The translations under genes were made by a program, and so were the position numbers. A DNA stretch of 50,782 nt from SPGG2 sp964194625 (GTDB lineage Bacteria > Pseudomonadota > Gammaproteobacteria > Acidiferrobacterales > SPGG2), in NCBI GenBank assembly GCA_964194625.1, contig CAXMNC010000086.1, forward strand, positions 1 to 50,782, given 5' to 3'. The notes under the pieces were generated by a model. That model searched no databases and was not told the DNA's origin. It saw nothing but the letters and a program-made list of their open reading frames with translations. Each line of letters begins with the position of its first letter. The stretch's first letter is position 1. Shown one piece after another: positions 34,733 to 43,747 of this stretch.

Positions 34733-36496
34733 GTGAAACAACGCCTTCGCGAACTGCTTGCTCGGGCTCTGGCCGACTTGGAAAACCATGGCGCCCTTCC
34801 CAACGGTCACGATGCTGCGGCAATTCATGTCGAACGCGCGCGGCGCAAGGGCCACGGGGACTTTGCCAGCAATGTTGCACTTACGCTTGCAGATAAAGCC
34901 AGCATACCGCCACGCAAGCTGGCACAAGCAATCGTTGAACGACTACCTGCGTCAGATTTTGTCGATCAGGTAGAGATTGCAGGTCCGGGTTTTATTAATT
35001 TTTTCTTGAGCCGCGCCGCATTTGAAACGGTGGTACCGGATGTTCTCGAGGCCGGCGATGCGTTTGGTCGGAGCGATATAGGGGCTGGGCAGAAAGTGCA
35101 AGTCGAATTCGTTTCTGCCAATCCGACTGGGCCTTTGCATGTCGGACACGGCCGCGGTGCAGCGTATGGTGCCGCGGTGGCTGAGCTGCTCCAGGCAGTC
35201 GGCTTTGAGGTTCAGCGCGAATACTATGTTAACGATGCCGGGCGACAAATGAACATACTTGCCACCAGCATCTGGCTACGCTACCTAGAGTTGTCTGGTG
35301 AAGAGGTGCCCTTCCCTGCCAGTGGTTACCGCGGCGATTACATTTACGACATCGCACGCCAACTGTATGACCAACATGGCAAGCAATTACGGCGATCTGC
35401 AAACAAGGTCGTTCGCGATCTCCCACCGGATATTTCGGAGGATGGCGACGCAGAGACGCATATTGACGCGCTTATTAGCCGTGCCAAAACGTTGCTAGGT
35501 GAAGCCCAATACCTCCAAGTTTACAACCATGGTCTCGAAACCATCCTCGCTAACATTCGCAAGGATTTAGAGCAATTCGGCGTCCACCATGACCTGTGGT
35601 TCTCTGAGCGTTCAGTAACCCAAAGTGACGCAATGAACGATGCTATCGAGCGGTTGCGCGCTTCCGGACATGTCTACGACAAGGACGCGGCACTGTGGTT
35701 TCGCTCGACCGATTACCAAGATGAGAAGGATCGTGTACTTATAAAGAACGATGGCCAGCACACATATTTTGCTTCCGACTTCGCGTATCATTTAAACAAA
35801 CTAGGACGTGGCTTTGACCGGCTAATCGACATCTGGGGCGCGGACCACCACGGTCACGTGCCGCGCATGAAGGCAGCGTTCAGTGCCATCGGTGAGGATC
35901 CAGCGAAACTCGATATCCTGCTTGTCCAGTTCGCAGTGCTTTACCGCGGCGGCAAAAAGCTGCAAATGTCTACGCGCAGTGGCGAATTTGTGACATTGCA
36001 TGAACTGTGCAACGAAATAGGGAAAGACGCAGCACGTTTCTTTTATGTCATGCGCAAATGCGAACAGCATATGGATTTCGATCTGGATTTAGCAAAATCG
36101 CAAACAGCTGAGAATCCGGTCTACTACATACAATACGCGCACGCCCGAATTTGTAGCGTATTCCGCCAGATGCAAGAGAAGAAACTCACACACAACCGTG
36201 ATAACGGCAACGCCCACTTGAATCTGCTCACCGAATCACACGAGCAGGACCTGCTTGTCGCGCTTTCACGCTACCCTGAGGCGGTGGAGTCGGCGGCCAC
36301 TGCACTCGAACCGCACCAGATAGCACACTACTTACGTGGACTCGCTAACGGGTTTCACACTTACTACAACGCTCATACCTTTCTTGTCGATTCAGCACAC
36401 CTGCGCGACGCGCGCTTGAACCTCATCGCCGCTACTCGTCAGGTGCTCAGTAATGGATTGATGTTAATAGGTGTGTCAGCACCAGAAAAGATGTAG
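34733..36496 (+). CDS. argS: Arginyl-tRNA synthetase
   Basis: 587 residues from a GTG. The class I signature HIGH is HVGH in NPTGPLHVGHGRG (about residue 130), and the KMSKS counterpart is the KLQMSTRSG stretch near 405; ArgRS often lacks the canonical Lys. The N-terminal additional domain (HGDFASNVALTLA) and the C-terminal anticodon-binding helices (VYYIQYAHARICSVFRQM; LRGLANGFHTYYN) are intact. The protein charges tRNA-Arg in the cytoplasm. The SPOR gene begins nine bases after the stop, an arrangement common in gammaproteobacteria. Confidence 0.96.
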   Translation: MKQRLRELLARALADLENHGALPNGHDAAAIHVERARRKGHGDFASNVALTLADKASIPPRKLAQAIVERLPASDFVDQVEIAGPGFINFFLSRAAFETVVPDVLEAGDAFGRSDIGAGQKVQVEFVSANPTGPLHVGHGRGAAYGAAVAELLQAVGFEVQREYYVNDAGRQMNILATSIWLRYLELSGEEVPFPASGYRGDYIYDIARQLYDQHGKQLRRSANKVVRDLPPDISEDGDAETHIDALISRAKTLLGEAQYLQVYNHGLETILANIRKDLEQFGVHHDLWFSERSVTQSDAMNDAIERLRASGHVYDKDAALWFRSTDYQDEKDRVLIKNDGQHTYFASDFAYHLNKLGRGFDRLIDIWGADHHGHVPRMKAAFSAIGEDPAKLDILLVQFAVLYRGGKKLQMSTRSGEFVTLHELCNEIGKDAARFFYVMRKCEQHMDFDLDLAKSQTAENPVYYIQYAHARICSVFRQMQEKKLTHNRDNGNAHLNLLTESHEQDLLVALSRYPEAVESAATALEPHQIAHYLRGLANGFHTYYNAHTFLVDSAHLRDARLNLIAATRQVLSNGLMLIGVSAPEKM

Positions 36497-36505
36497 GTTG
36501 GACAT

Positions 36506-37099
36506 ATGGTAGTAAGGCGGAAACGAACTAAGCGGCCACGAGGTAAAGGTAAGAAGCTCCCCAATTGGGGCTTGCTGGCCTTGGGTTTGGCAATCGGCGT
36601 CGTATTTACAATCCTGATCCAGATTTTTGTTGATCGCGTGGCAACACCCGGTAGCGGTCTTGGCACTCTCGTGAGTCGTATGGATAAGCCCGAACAAACA
36701 TCTGCACAGAAAAAATCTTCATCTCAAACCAAAAACGAGCCTCCTAAGCCAAAGTTCGACTTCTATACAATCTTGCCGGCAGTGGAAACCGTACTTCCAC
36801 GAGCACAATCGACGAAAGAAAAGAAAGACGCCAAGCCCACCGTTCCCGAAAAGAACGTCAGTTATGTTTTACAAGCTGCCTCGTTCGCGAAGTTCGAAGA
36901 TGCTGACCGTCTGAAGGCGGAACTTACATTGAATGGGCTCTCAACCCATATCCAGAAAGTCACCATCGAGGGTCGCGGTGAGTATCATCGTGTACGTTTG
37001 GGGCCTTTTAGTAACCTTGACGAACTCAATGCAGTTCACCAACGCCTGCGCAAACTAGGTATCCAGGCGCTACGTTTGAAGGTTAAGGGACGAGGCTAA
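36506..37099 (+). CDS. SPOR-domain cell-division-type membrane protein
   Basis: 197 residues. A basic N-terminus (RRKRTKRPRGKGKKLPNW) leads into a single membrane helix (LLALGLAIGVVFTILIQIFV, about 28-47). A low-complexity Lys/Pro/Ser-rich linker follows, and a C-terminal SPOR domain (about 118-195) begins with YVLQAASFAKFEDADRLKAE and includes YHRVRLGPFSNLDELNA. SPOR domains bind denuded glycan strands at the septum. The design is that of FtsN, and the position right after argS fits FtsN-like proteins of gammaproteobacteria, but identity as essential FtsN is not proven. Confidence 0.87.
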   Translation: MVVRRKRTKRPRGKGKKLPNWGLLALGLAIGVVFTILIQIFVDRVATPGSGLGTLVSRMDKPEQTSAQKKSSSQTKNEPPKPKFDFYTILPAVETVLPRAQSTKEKKDAKPTVPEKNVSYVLQAASFAKFEDADRLKAELTLNGLSTHIQKVTIEGRGEYHRVRLGPFSNLDELNAVHQRLRKLGIQALRLKVKGRG

Positions 37100-37112
37100 C
37101 ACCAGCGAACCC

Positions 37113-37988
37113 TCACCGCTGACCTTGCTCTAGCATCCACTGCTTTTGACGAAACAATGCCGAGATGTCTTCGTCTCCAAAGCCCGCGTCCATTAGACGG
37201 TTGTAGTGGATCAATGTCATCTCGACGATGGGTAGTTGTGCAGCCAGCGTCTCCGCCATGCGTTTGCAAATGGTGAGATCTTTATGGTGTAACGCGATCT
37301 TGAATCCAGGTGTGAATTCCTGTTTCAGCATGCTTGGCCCGCGATTGCTTAGGAACCAGTTCCCGGCCGCACCCGAAGCTAAGGCTTCGATCACTTTATC
37401 CATGGGGAGCCCCATAGCCTGACCAAACGCCAACGACTCAGTCACTCCCTGTAGAATACCGGCTGCCATAACTTGATTTACCGCCTTCGCGCCTTGGCCA
37501 TTGCCGACCTGGCCCAAATGCGTAATCCGTCCCGCGACCACTTCTAGTACTGGCCGAACGCGTGCCAGCACCGCCTCGTCGCCACCCACCATCATCGTTA
37601 GCGTCCCCTGGCGGGCGCCTTCCACACCGCCCGACAGCGGAGCGTCGAGAAACGCCACGCCAACCTTGGCCAGTCGCTCGGCAACCTGCCGCACTGTTTC
37701 GATGCTCACGGTGGACGTATCAACAACCACCTTTCCCTCGGCTAGCCCGGGCTCTACCCTCTCGATAACCTCGAGTAGATCCTCGTCACGCGACACGCTA
37801 ATAAAAATCAATTCACATTCACGGACAAGCGTGATCGGATCTTTGGCAAGCGCAATGCCGTTAGCTTTTGCGAATTGCGAAACCCGCCCGAAGGTGCGGT
37901 TCCACGCCAGTTTGAGTTTTCCCGCCTTATGCAGGTTGAGTGCCATCGGAGCCCCCATGGCCCCGAGCCCAATGAATCCAGTTTTCAT
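37113..37988 (-). CDS. NAD(P)-dependent beta-hydroxyacid dehydrogenase (3-hydroxyisobutyrate dehydrogenase family)
   Basis: 291 residues from the ATG at 37988, six bases after an AGGAG ribosome site. The Rossmann motif is GFIGLGAMGAPMALNL. The substrate-binding FLDAPLSGGVEGARQGTLTMMVGG is typical, and the catalytic Lys lies in GNGQGAKAVNQVMAAG. The C-terminal helical domain includes LHHKDLTICKRMAE. Members act on 3-hydroxyisobutyrate, tartronate semialdehyde or related acids. The exact substrate is not decided by the sequence, and no valine-degradation gene is adjacent. The gene converges on the SPOR gene with a 13-base gap. Confidence 0.88.
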   Translation of the reverse strand: MKTGFIGLGAMGAPMALNLHKAGKLKLAWNRTFGRVSQFAKANGIALAKDPITLVRECELIFISVSRDEDLLEVIERVEPGLAEGKVVVDTSTVSIETVRQVAERLAKVGVAFLDAPLSGGVEGARQGTLTMMVGGDEAVLARVRPVLEVVAGRITHLGQVGNGQGAKAVNQVMAAGILQGVTESLAFGQAMGLPMDKVIEALASGAAGNWFLSNRGPSMLKQEFTPGFKIALHHKDLTICKRMAETLAAQLPIVEMTLIHYNRLMDAGFGDEDISALFRQKQWMLEQGQR

Positions 37989-38306
37989 CGCCAACTCCTA
38001 GTGAGCATCATTAATCGTTTTCTTTTCCGTTGGAGCAGTCAGTTTAGCGTCCCTCGTTGCCCTCGGCGCTGCCGAGCGTACGCACAATCATTCTACGCAC
38101 TATGACGACCGATCGGGCCGGTGGACCGCCATCAGCCGCGCCTTCGAGATCAGTTCTGGCTGCTTATATATAGATACTTCCGCCGTGCGCCGGCCATAAT
38201 CAACCCGGGTTCCGACCGCGCTAGATCAGGCAGTACCGTTGGGCTGAAACTTCGATATATATTTCCTATACTTACGACTAGAAGGGCAAATCCCCAGGAG
38301 AATCAT
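37989..38306. other. Spacer between divergent dehydrogenase and DUF945-like genes
   Basis: This 318-base stretch has no convincing gene: the plus-strand frame open from 38121 has no good start and no coding character before the GTG at 38307. AT-rich patches at 38165-38172 (TATATATA-like) and 38255-38275 may hold the promoter of the DUF945-like gene, but I found no well-spaced pair of boxes. Confidence 0.4.
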
Positions 38307-39731
38307 GTGAGCAAAATTCTAAGGATTGTAAGCATCCTACTGGTGCTAGTCGTGGTTGTCGTCGCCGCCGCACCCTTTTGGTTCGGCATGCAGGCTGAGA
38401 AAAGCTATAACAACTTGATCGAACAGATGTCTAAGGGCGGCAGTGGCACGTTCACAACGAGAAACTATGAGCGTGGCTGGCTGAGTTCCAACGCCGAGAC
38501 CTTGGTGACCTTACCAGGACTACCTTTGGATATGCTGGTAAAGCACGACATCTCACACGGTCCCCTGGCGATAGACAGGATCATACAAGGCGACCTCGTA
38601 TTTACCCCGGCAGGCGCGCTTATCAGTAGTCGCGCAACCTTGACCCCACGAAAAGGGACACCGGCAGGCATGGTGAAGGATTTCGCCAAGTATTTGCCGC
38701 CGATAACGGCAGAAACCGTATTTGGTCTCACCGGTGGTGGCGCCGAAACCGACATCAAGATGGCGCCAATGAAGCGCAAGACCAAAGATGGTGGTGAAAT
38801 CAACTGGCGTGGTCTTACAGGAACACTAGTGTTTCGTGATGATGGACAGATCAGTACGCAGCTCAGCACTCCCGGCATTTCCCTGTCCTCAAAGAATGCG
38901 CCATTCTCAGTCGGCAAGATATCGTTTCAGTCTGACGCGCGCGGAGATGGCAGCATCATGTTCGGTAACAGCTCGTTGCATGTAGCAAAGATGGATATCG
39001 GGCCCGACGTGAGTGTCAAGGGCTTGAAGTTCACCACAAGGGCAAAACCGGTCGGCAAAAATGTTACTTCCACTATAAATTATCAAGTCAAAGACATTAC
39101 GGTGGGTACCGACCATTACGGCCCTGGTCAGCTAACGCTGCAGTTGCGCAAACTCAACGCCGCTGCTCTTCGCCAGTTCGAAAAGAAGGTAAATGGTATT
39201 TCGAAGCGCGGGTTACCGGAAGAACAAAGACAGATGATGGTCGCGGCGGAAACGATGAAGCTTATCGCTAGCCTATCTAAGAGCGCACCGGAACTTGAGG
39301 TCACCAAGCTTAGTTTCAAGGCGCGTGAAGGTGAACTTACCGGTAAAGCGAAGTTGGTGTTGGACGGAAGCAAGCTCAATGTAGCTGAAAACATGATGCT
39401 ACTGCTAAGGGCGCTGCAGGGTGACGCCGAGCTTTCCATTCCGCCAAGCATGGTCAAAGCGATCCTTACCCCGCGAATCCGTAGCGACATCGAAAACTAT
39501 AAACAACGCGGAATCTTGAGCCAACGCGAGGCAAACCAATTGACACCCGATGTGATGTCGCGGATTGTCGACGAAGTATATCCGTCTTACTTGAACAAGA
39601 ATAGTTTCACCAAGTTACTTATTCCATCTGGTGCGTACTACACGATCACGGCATCCTTTCGGCAGGGCAAGTTCTTGGTCAATAATCGACCGCTTGGCCG
39701 ACCGTTGTTGGGCTTCGGTCGCGGAACATAA
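38307..39731 (+). CDS. DUF945 (YdgA-like) exported protein
   Basis: 474 residues from a GTG seven bases after AGGAG. An in-frame extension upstream lacks a ribosome site and precedes what is clearly the N-terminal signal or anchor (KILRIVSILLVLVVVVVAAAPFWFG). Directly after it comes the family pattern: AEKSYNNLIEQMSKG, then NYERGWLSSNAETLVTL. The rest is rich in beta-strands with amphipathic patterns (GPLAIDRIIQGDLVF), ending with a helix-rich part and YYTITASFRQGKFLVNNRPL. DUF945 proteins of E. coli (YdgA) are envelope proteins of unknown role, related in look to AsmA-like lipid-associated proteins. It is followed by a terminator. Confidence 0.83.
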   Translation: MSKILRIVSILLVLVVVVVAAAPFWFGMQAEKSYNNLIEQMSKGGSGTFTTRNYERGWLSSNAETLVTLPGLPLDMLVKHDISHGPLAIDRIIQGDLVFTPAGALISSRATLTPRKGTPAGMVKDFAKYLPPITAETVFGLTGGGAETDIKMAPMKRKTKDGGEINWRGLTGTLVFRDDGQISTQLSTPGISLSSKNAPFSVGKISFQSDARGDGSIMFGNSSLHVAKMDIGPDVSVKGLKFTTRAKPVGKNVTSTINYQVKDITVGTDHYGPGQLTLQLRKLNAAALRQFEKKVNGISKRGLPEEQRQMMVAAETMKLIASLSKSAPELEVTKLSFKAREGELTGKAKLVLDGSKLNVAENMMLLLRALQGDAELSIPPSMVKAILTPRIRSDIENYKQRGILSQREANQLTPDVMSRIVDEVYPSYLNKNSFTKLLIPSGAYYTITASFRQGKFLVNNRPLGRPLLGFGRGT

Positions 39732-39732
39732 A

Positions 39733-39760
39733 AAAGACGGGCGCATAAGCGCCCGTCTTT
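39733..39760. terminator. Bidirectional terminator between DUF945-like gene and amtB
   Basis: A perfect 12-bp stem, AAAGACGGGCGC with GCGCCCGTCTTT, around the 4-base loop ATAA. It has A's on one side and T's on the other, so it can work on both strands. It starts at the stop of the plus-strand gene and lies 15 bases from the amtB stop. Confidence 0.9.
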
Positions 39761-39775
39761 AGTATTCCGCTTCTT

Positions 39776-41068
39776 CTACCAGTTGTATCCCCTTTCGTCG
39801 TGCAAGGCGAGATCTAGACCTTCGATCTCCAGTTCTTCGCTGACACGCAGTCCTATCGTCACATCCAAAATCTTTAGGATAATGAAACTGACGATACCGG
39901 TATAAATGACGGTACTCAGTACACCGAGGAACTGGATCCCTAGTTGTTGGCCTATGCCGTCGATACCGTCACCGAAACCAACACCGCCCAGCGCCTTCGC
40001 GCAGAACACACCGGTCAATAAAGCGCCGATGATGCCACCGACGGCGTGCACACCGAACACATCGAGCGAATCGTCATAGCCGAATGCACGTTTGATCTTG
40101 GTCGAGGCAATGAAGGCACCGACGCCGGCCGCGATGCCGATCGCGAGTGCACCCATAGGCCCGACCGAACCCGAGGCCGGCGTGATGGCCACGAGTCCAG
40201 CCACAGCACCGGTGGCGATACCGAGTACGCTTGGTTTACCGTGGCCTATCCACTCAGCAAACATCCATGCGAGCGCTGCTGCTGCCGTTGCGATTTGAGT
40301 AACCGCCATCGCCATACCGGCGGTGCCATCGGCCGCGAGTTCACTACCGGCGTTAAAGCCAAACCAGCCAACCCACAACATGGAGGCGCCCACTACTGTA
40401 AGCGCTAGGTTGTGTGGCGGCATCGCCGTCCGCGGATAGCCTTTACGCTTGCCGAGAACCAAGGCAGCGACAAGGCCTGCGATACCGGCGTTGATATGCA
40501 CGACCGTACCACCGGCAAAATCTAGAATGCCTTTGTTTCCCAGCCAACCCCCGTCACCCCACACCCAGTGGGCGATAGGCGCGTAAACGATCGTTAGCCA
40601 GATCGCCATAAACCAAAGCATGGCGGAAAATTTCATACGCTCGGCGAAAGCGCCGACGATCAGGGCTGGAGTAATAATTGCGAAGGTCATCTGGAAGGTC
40701 ATGAACACCGACTCGGGAATCGTACCGCTCAAAGTGTCGACACCTACACCCCTTAGAAAAACCTTGCTTAACCCGCCCCAGTAGGCGCCCTCACCACCGA
40801 ACGCGATGCTGTAGCCATAGAGCACCCACAGAATGGTAACGAGTGATGTGATGGCAAAGCATTGCATCATGACCGACAACACGTTCTTTGCCCGCACCAT
40901 ACCGGCATAAAACAAAGATAGCCCTGGTATCGTCATGAACAAGACCAGTGCAGTGGCGGTTAGCATCCAGGCGGTATCACCAGCGCTTAGTTCATCGGCG
41001 AAGCTAACGCCGGGCATCAACAATAGCGACAGAGCTGTAAGTACTCTACTTGCGTTTAGGCGCTTCAT
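39776..41068 (-). CDS. amtB: Ammonium transporter
   Basis: 430 residues. A cleaved signal peptide (ALSLLLMPGVSFADELS) precedes eleven membrane helices, as in AmtB. The pore histidine pair is visible in VVHINAGIAGLVAAL and FGVHAVGGIIGALLTG. SLFYAGMVRAKNVLSVMMQ and WGDGGWLGNKGILDFAGGT are highly conserved. AmtB conducts ammonium into the cell, and its cytoplasmic face is blocked by the PII protein encoded 21 bases upstream. Paired with the sigma-54 promoter, this is a nitrogen-limitation unit. Confidence 0.96.
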   Translation of the reverse strand: MKRLNASRVLTALSLLLMPGVSFADELSAGDTAWMLTATALVLFMTIPGLSLFYAGMVRAKNVLSVMMQCFAITSLVTILWVLYGYSIAFGGEGAYWGGLSKVFLRGVGVDTLSGTIPESVFMTFQMTFAIITPALIVGAFAERMKFSAMLWFMAIWLTIVYAPIAHWVWGDGGWLGNKGILDFAGGTVVHINAGIAGLVAALVLGKRKGYPRTAMPPHNLALTVVGASMLWVGWFGFNAGSELAADGTAGMAMAVTQIATAAAALAWMFAEWIGHGKPSVLGIATGAVAGLVAITPASGSVGPMGALAIGIAAGVGAFIASTKIKRAFGYDDSLDVFGVHAVGGIIGALLTGVFCAKALGGVGFGDGIDGIGQQLGIQFLGVLSTVIYTGIVSFIILKILDVTIGLRVSEELEIEGLDLALHDERGYNW

Positions 41069-41089
41069 GATTTCACTTCCCCCAGTTCC

Positions 41090-41428
41090 TCAAAGGGCAT
41101 CTTCGCCGGTTTCGCCGGTGCGGATGCGGATTACCTGCTCCAGGTCAAACACAAAGATCTTGCCATCACCGATCTTGCCGGTCTTGGCTGCGTCGGTAAT
41201 TGCCTCGATCGCCTGATCGAGCAAGTCGGCGCTGATCGCGACTTCGAGCTTGACCTTGGGCAGAAAGTCGACGACATACTCCGCGCCGCGATAGAGTTCC
41301 GTGTGACCTTTTTGGCGCCCGAAACCCTTTACTTCAGTCACCGTTACGCCGCGCACGCCGACATTCGATAGCGCGTCACGCACGTCGTCGAGTTTGAAAG
41401 GTTTGATGATTGCCGTAACCAGTTTCAT
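41090..41428 (-). CDS. glnK: PII nitrogen regulatory protein (GlnK type)
   Basis: 112 residues, the standard PII length. The T-loop carries Tyr51 in TELYRGAEYVVDFLPK, the usual uridylylation site. GFGRQKGH and the ATP-binding C-terminal TGKIGDGKIFVFDLEQVIRIRTGE are intact. PII binds ATP/ADP and 2-oxoglutarate and reports nitrogen status. Position directly before amtB marks it as GlnK by context, although GlnB and GlnK cannot be told apart by sequence alone. Transcription probably needs sigma-54 and NtrC. Confidence 0.95.
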   Translation of the reverse strand: MKLVTAIIKPFKLDDVRDALSNVGVRGVTVTEVKGFGRQKGHTELYRGAEYVVDFLPKVKLEVAISADLLDQAIEAITDAAKTGKIGDGKIFVFDLEQVIRIRTGETGEDAL

Positions 41429-41500
41429 GTCTATATCCCCTTAGTGTTGTCAGCCCTGTCCGTTATGCTCTACGCGGGTACAACAAGATGTGGCTAGCGT

Positions 41501-41516
41501 TGCAGTTCCCGTGCCA
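41501..41516 (-). promoter_or_regulatory. sigma-54 promoter of glnK-amtB
   Basis: On the minus strand the sequence TGGCACGGGAACTGCA fits the sigma-54 consensus TGGCAC-N5-TTGCA with one change (C for the first T of the -12 box) and exact spacing of the GG and GC pairs. The predicted start is near 41489, about 60 bases before the glnK ATG. Confidence 0.8.
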
Positions 41517-41578
41517 GCAACAACACTGGCTAAAAAACAATCACTTATGTCCCCGTGCAGCGCCCGAGGCACAGTTGC

Positions 41579-41627
41579 TGCACCAAGCTGGACAGCAAAT
41601 CCACCGACCGTGCACCAGGAATGTGCG
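41579..41627. promoter_or_regulatory. Two candidate NtrC-binding sites
   Basis: Two sites resemble the NtrC consensus TGCACC-N5-GGTGCA: 41579-41595 (TGCACC, 5 bases, GGACAG) and 41611-41627 (TGCACC, 5 bases, TGTGCG). The first half is exact in both, the second half partial. They are 32 bases apart, three helical turns, and centred about 98 and 130 bases upstream of the predicted sigma-54 start, as expected for NtrC enhancers. They also lie just upstream of ubiK. Confidence 0.6.
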
Positions 41628-41673
41628 CCGGGGCCTGCGGTTGTTCTGATATAATCCGGGCTCGGGATAGGCA

Positions 41674-41919
41674 ATGATTAGCGTGAAAATTATCGATCGA
41701 GTTTCCGCTGCCGTGAGCAACGTGCTGCCGTCACAACTGTCGAGTGACGTGCAAAAGAACATGCGCGCCGCACTGCAATCGGCGTTAGAGCGCCTCGATC
41801 TCGTGACCCGCGAGGAACTTGAGGTGCAAGAGGCGGTGCTGGCACGCACGCGCGAGAAGTTGCAGGAGCTAGAAAAGAAAGTTGCTGCACTCGAGAAACA
41901 ACACTTAGAAAAGAAATAG
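41674..41919 (+). CDS. ubiK: Ubiquinone biosynthesis accessory factor UbiK (BMFP family)
   Basis: 81 residues. The N-terminal part (IIDRVSAAVSNVLPSQL) is amphipathic, and VQKNMRAALQSALERLDLVTREELEVQ is the conserved YqiC/BMFP core. The C-terminus is a coiled coil (REKLQELEKKVAALEKQ). UbiK works with UbiJ to promote aerobic ubiquinone synthesis in proteobacteria. The gene is divergent from glnK-amtB. A diverged copy of its last 20 codons lies 180 bases downstream. Confidence 0.88.
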   Translation: MISVKIIDRVSAAVSNVLPSQLSSDVQKNMRAALQSALERLDLVTREELEVQEAVLARTREKLQELEKKVAALEKQHLEKK

Positions 41920-42099
41920 TCTGTCCGATCTGTCGGGCATCTGATGGCTCCGTGAGCGGGGTCGTTGGGGATCTCGATTGTCTATGGCTTGGCGGTATTC
42001 AAGTGGGTTTAGCCTAGCGAACGGCACAGCGATTATTTGCCCGCTTGGGCCGTTAGGATTGCTCGCTCGGTTGGCAATGACCCGGAAACGCGTTTAGAC

Positions 42100-42165
42100 T
42101 CTGAGAAGTTGCAGAAACTAGAAAAGAAGATTGCCACACTCGAAGAGCAACACTTAAACAGATAA
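42100..42165 (+). pseudogene. Decayed second copy of the ubiK 3' end
   Basis: Twenty-one codons ending in TAA encode SEKLQKLEKKIATLEEQHLN and a final Arg, matching the last residues of UbiK (REKLQELEKKVAALEKQHLE). At the DNA level it is roughly 85% identical by eye to 41854-41919. The upstream sequence in this frame (back to about 42022) does not resemble the rest of UbiK and has no good start. It lies 33 bases before comM. It is best read as the tail of a second, diverged ubiK. Confidence 0.75.
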
Positions 42166-42198
42166 TAACCGGCCCACCAGTCAACCGGAGGGAAATGT

Positions 42199-43716
42199 AT
42201 GTCGCTTGCCGTCGTGCATAGCCGTGCACAGGTAGGTATCGAGGCGCTACCAGTCACCGTCGAGGTGCATCTCGCCAATGGTCTTCCTAGCCTTTCGATC
42301 GTCGGTCTGCCGGAGGCCACGGTCAAAGAAAGCAAGGACCGCGTCCGCAGCGCGCTACTCACTGCGCGCTTCGAATTTCCGGCTCGGCGCATCACCATAA
42401 ATCTCGCACCGGCTGACCTGCCGAAGGAGGGCGGTCGCTTCGATCTGCCCATCGCTATTGGTATCCTGGCCGCGTCTAAGCAAGTTCGCAGCAAGAACTT
42501 GGATAGGTTCGAATTTATCGGTGAACTCGCTCTTACCGGAAAGTTGCGGCCTGTAGGCGGCGCCCTTACCGCAGCACTGCAAACACGCATCGAAGGGCGC
42601 ACCTTGATTCTGCCCACCAGCAATGCCGACGAGGCCGCCTTAGCGACCGGTGTCACGGTTATGGGTAGCGGGCATCTGCTCGAAGTTACGGCGCACTTAC
42701 GAGACGGCGATACGCTAAAGCCCCATAGCGTCAAACTGCCTGATAACGGCGTGTCCGACGGCCCCGATCTCAGTGACGTCGTCGGCCAGCACCACGCCAA
42801 ACGTGCGCTCGAAATCGCCGCCGCCGGTGGTCATAGTTTACTATTCATTGGGCCGCCCGGCACCGGTAAGACCATGCTCGCCAGCCGGCTGCCCGGCATA
42901 TTGCCACGCATGGACGATGAAGAAGCGCTAGAAAGCGCTGCCATTCAATCGATCGCCGGAAAAGGGTTCTCCTTGTCGATGTGGAAACAACGCCCGTTCC
43001 GATCGCCGCATCACACCGCCTCCGGCGTCGCTTTAGTTGGTGGCGGAAGCCATCCGCGACCGGGTGAAATATCGCTGGCGCACGGCGGCGTCTTGTTTCT
43101 CGATGAACTGCCAGAATTCGATCGCCGCGTGCTTGAAGTTCTACGCGAACCATTAGAGTCAGGCTCTATCAATATTTCGCGGGCAGCGCGCCAGGTCGAG
43201 TTTCCGGCCCGCTTTCAACTCATTGCAGCCATGAACCCTTGTCCTTGTGGCTATTTAGGTGATGCATCGGGGCGTTGCCACTGCACCCCCGATCGCATCC
43301 GTAGCTACCGCTCGCGGGTATCCGGGCCACTGCTGGATCGCATCGACATGCACATCGAAGTACCCGCGGTACCGCGAGACCAACTATTACGTAAGAAAGA
43401 TCCCGGCATCGAGACCTCGGCGATCGTGCAACAGCGCGTCGAAGCAGCACGCCTGCGCCAACTGACACGAAGTGGCTGCGCAAATCACGCGCTCACTAAT
43501 AAACAGGTCGAAAAGGTATGCGTACTCGATGACGCCAGCCGCGAATTCTTGGATCAAGCTATGACACGCCTTGGTTTGAGTGCGCGTGCTTATCATCGCG
43601 TTATAAAAGTCGCACGTACGATTGCCGACCTGGCCGGCCATCAGGACCTGGCAACTACCCACCTGGGTGAAGCGTTGCAGTATCGCTGCCTCGACCGGAC
43701 GACGGCGCTTCATTAA
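42199..43716 (+). CDS. comM: YifB/ComM-family AAA+ ATPase (Mg chelatase-like)
   Basis: 505 residues with a GGAGGG ribosome site. The N-terminal domain (residues 1-170) has the family's IVGLPEATVKESKDRVRSAL and NLAPADLPKEGGRFDLPIA. The AAA+ core has Walker A GPPGTGKTML (about 219), Walker B GGVLFLDELPEF and RFQLIAAMNPCPCGYLG with its Cys pair. The C-terminal helical part ends in ATTHLGEALQYRCLDRT. ComM is a helicase that promotes branch migration in natural transformation. The ubiK-comM order is common in gammaproteobacteria. A diverged copy of its last 95 bases is present at 46729-46824. Confidence 0.94.
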   Translation: MSLAVVHSRAQVGIEALPVTVEVHLANGLPSLSIVGLPEATVKESKDRVRSALLTARFEFPARRITINLAPADLPKEGGRFDLPIAIGILAASKQVRSKNLDRFEFIGELALTGKLRPVGGALTAALQTRIEGRTLILPTSNADEAALATGVTVMGSGHLLEVTAHLRDGDTLKPHSVKLPDNGVSDGPDLSDVVGQHHAKRALEIAAAGGHSLLFIGPPGTGKTMLASRLPGILPRMDDEEALESAAIQSIAGKGFSLSMWKQRPFRSPHHTASGVALVGGGSHPRPGEISLAHGGVLFLDELPEFDRRVLEVLREPLESGSINISRAARQVEFPARFQLIAAMNPCPCGYLGDASGRCHCTPDRIRSYRSRVSGPLLDRIDMHIEVPAVPRDQLLRKKDPGIETSAIVQQRVEAARLRQLTRSGCANHALTNKQVEKVCVLDDASREFLDQAMTRLGLSARAYHRVIKVARTIADLAGHQDLATTHLGEALQYRCLDRTTALH

Positions 43717-43747
43717 CGGTCCAATCGGTCATAATTAAAGGTCGTTG

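Noticed and set aside
42033..42800. 255-codon minus-strand frame opposite comM
   Set aside because: It is antisense to a clear comM gene, has no family signature and its end lies across the ubiK' remnant; a shadow of comM codon use.
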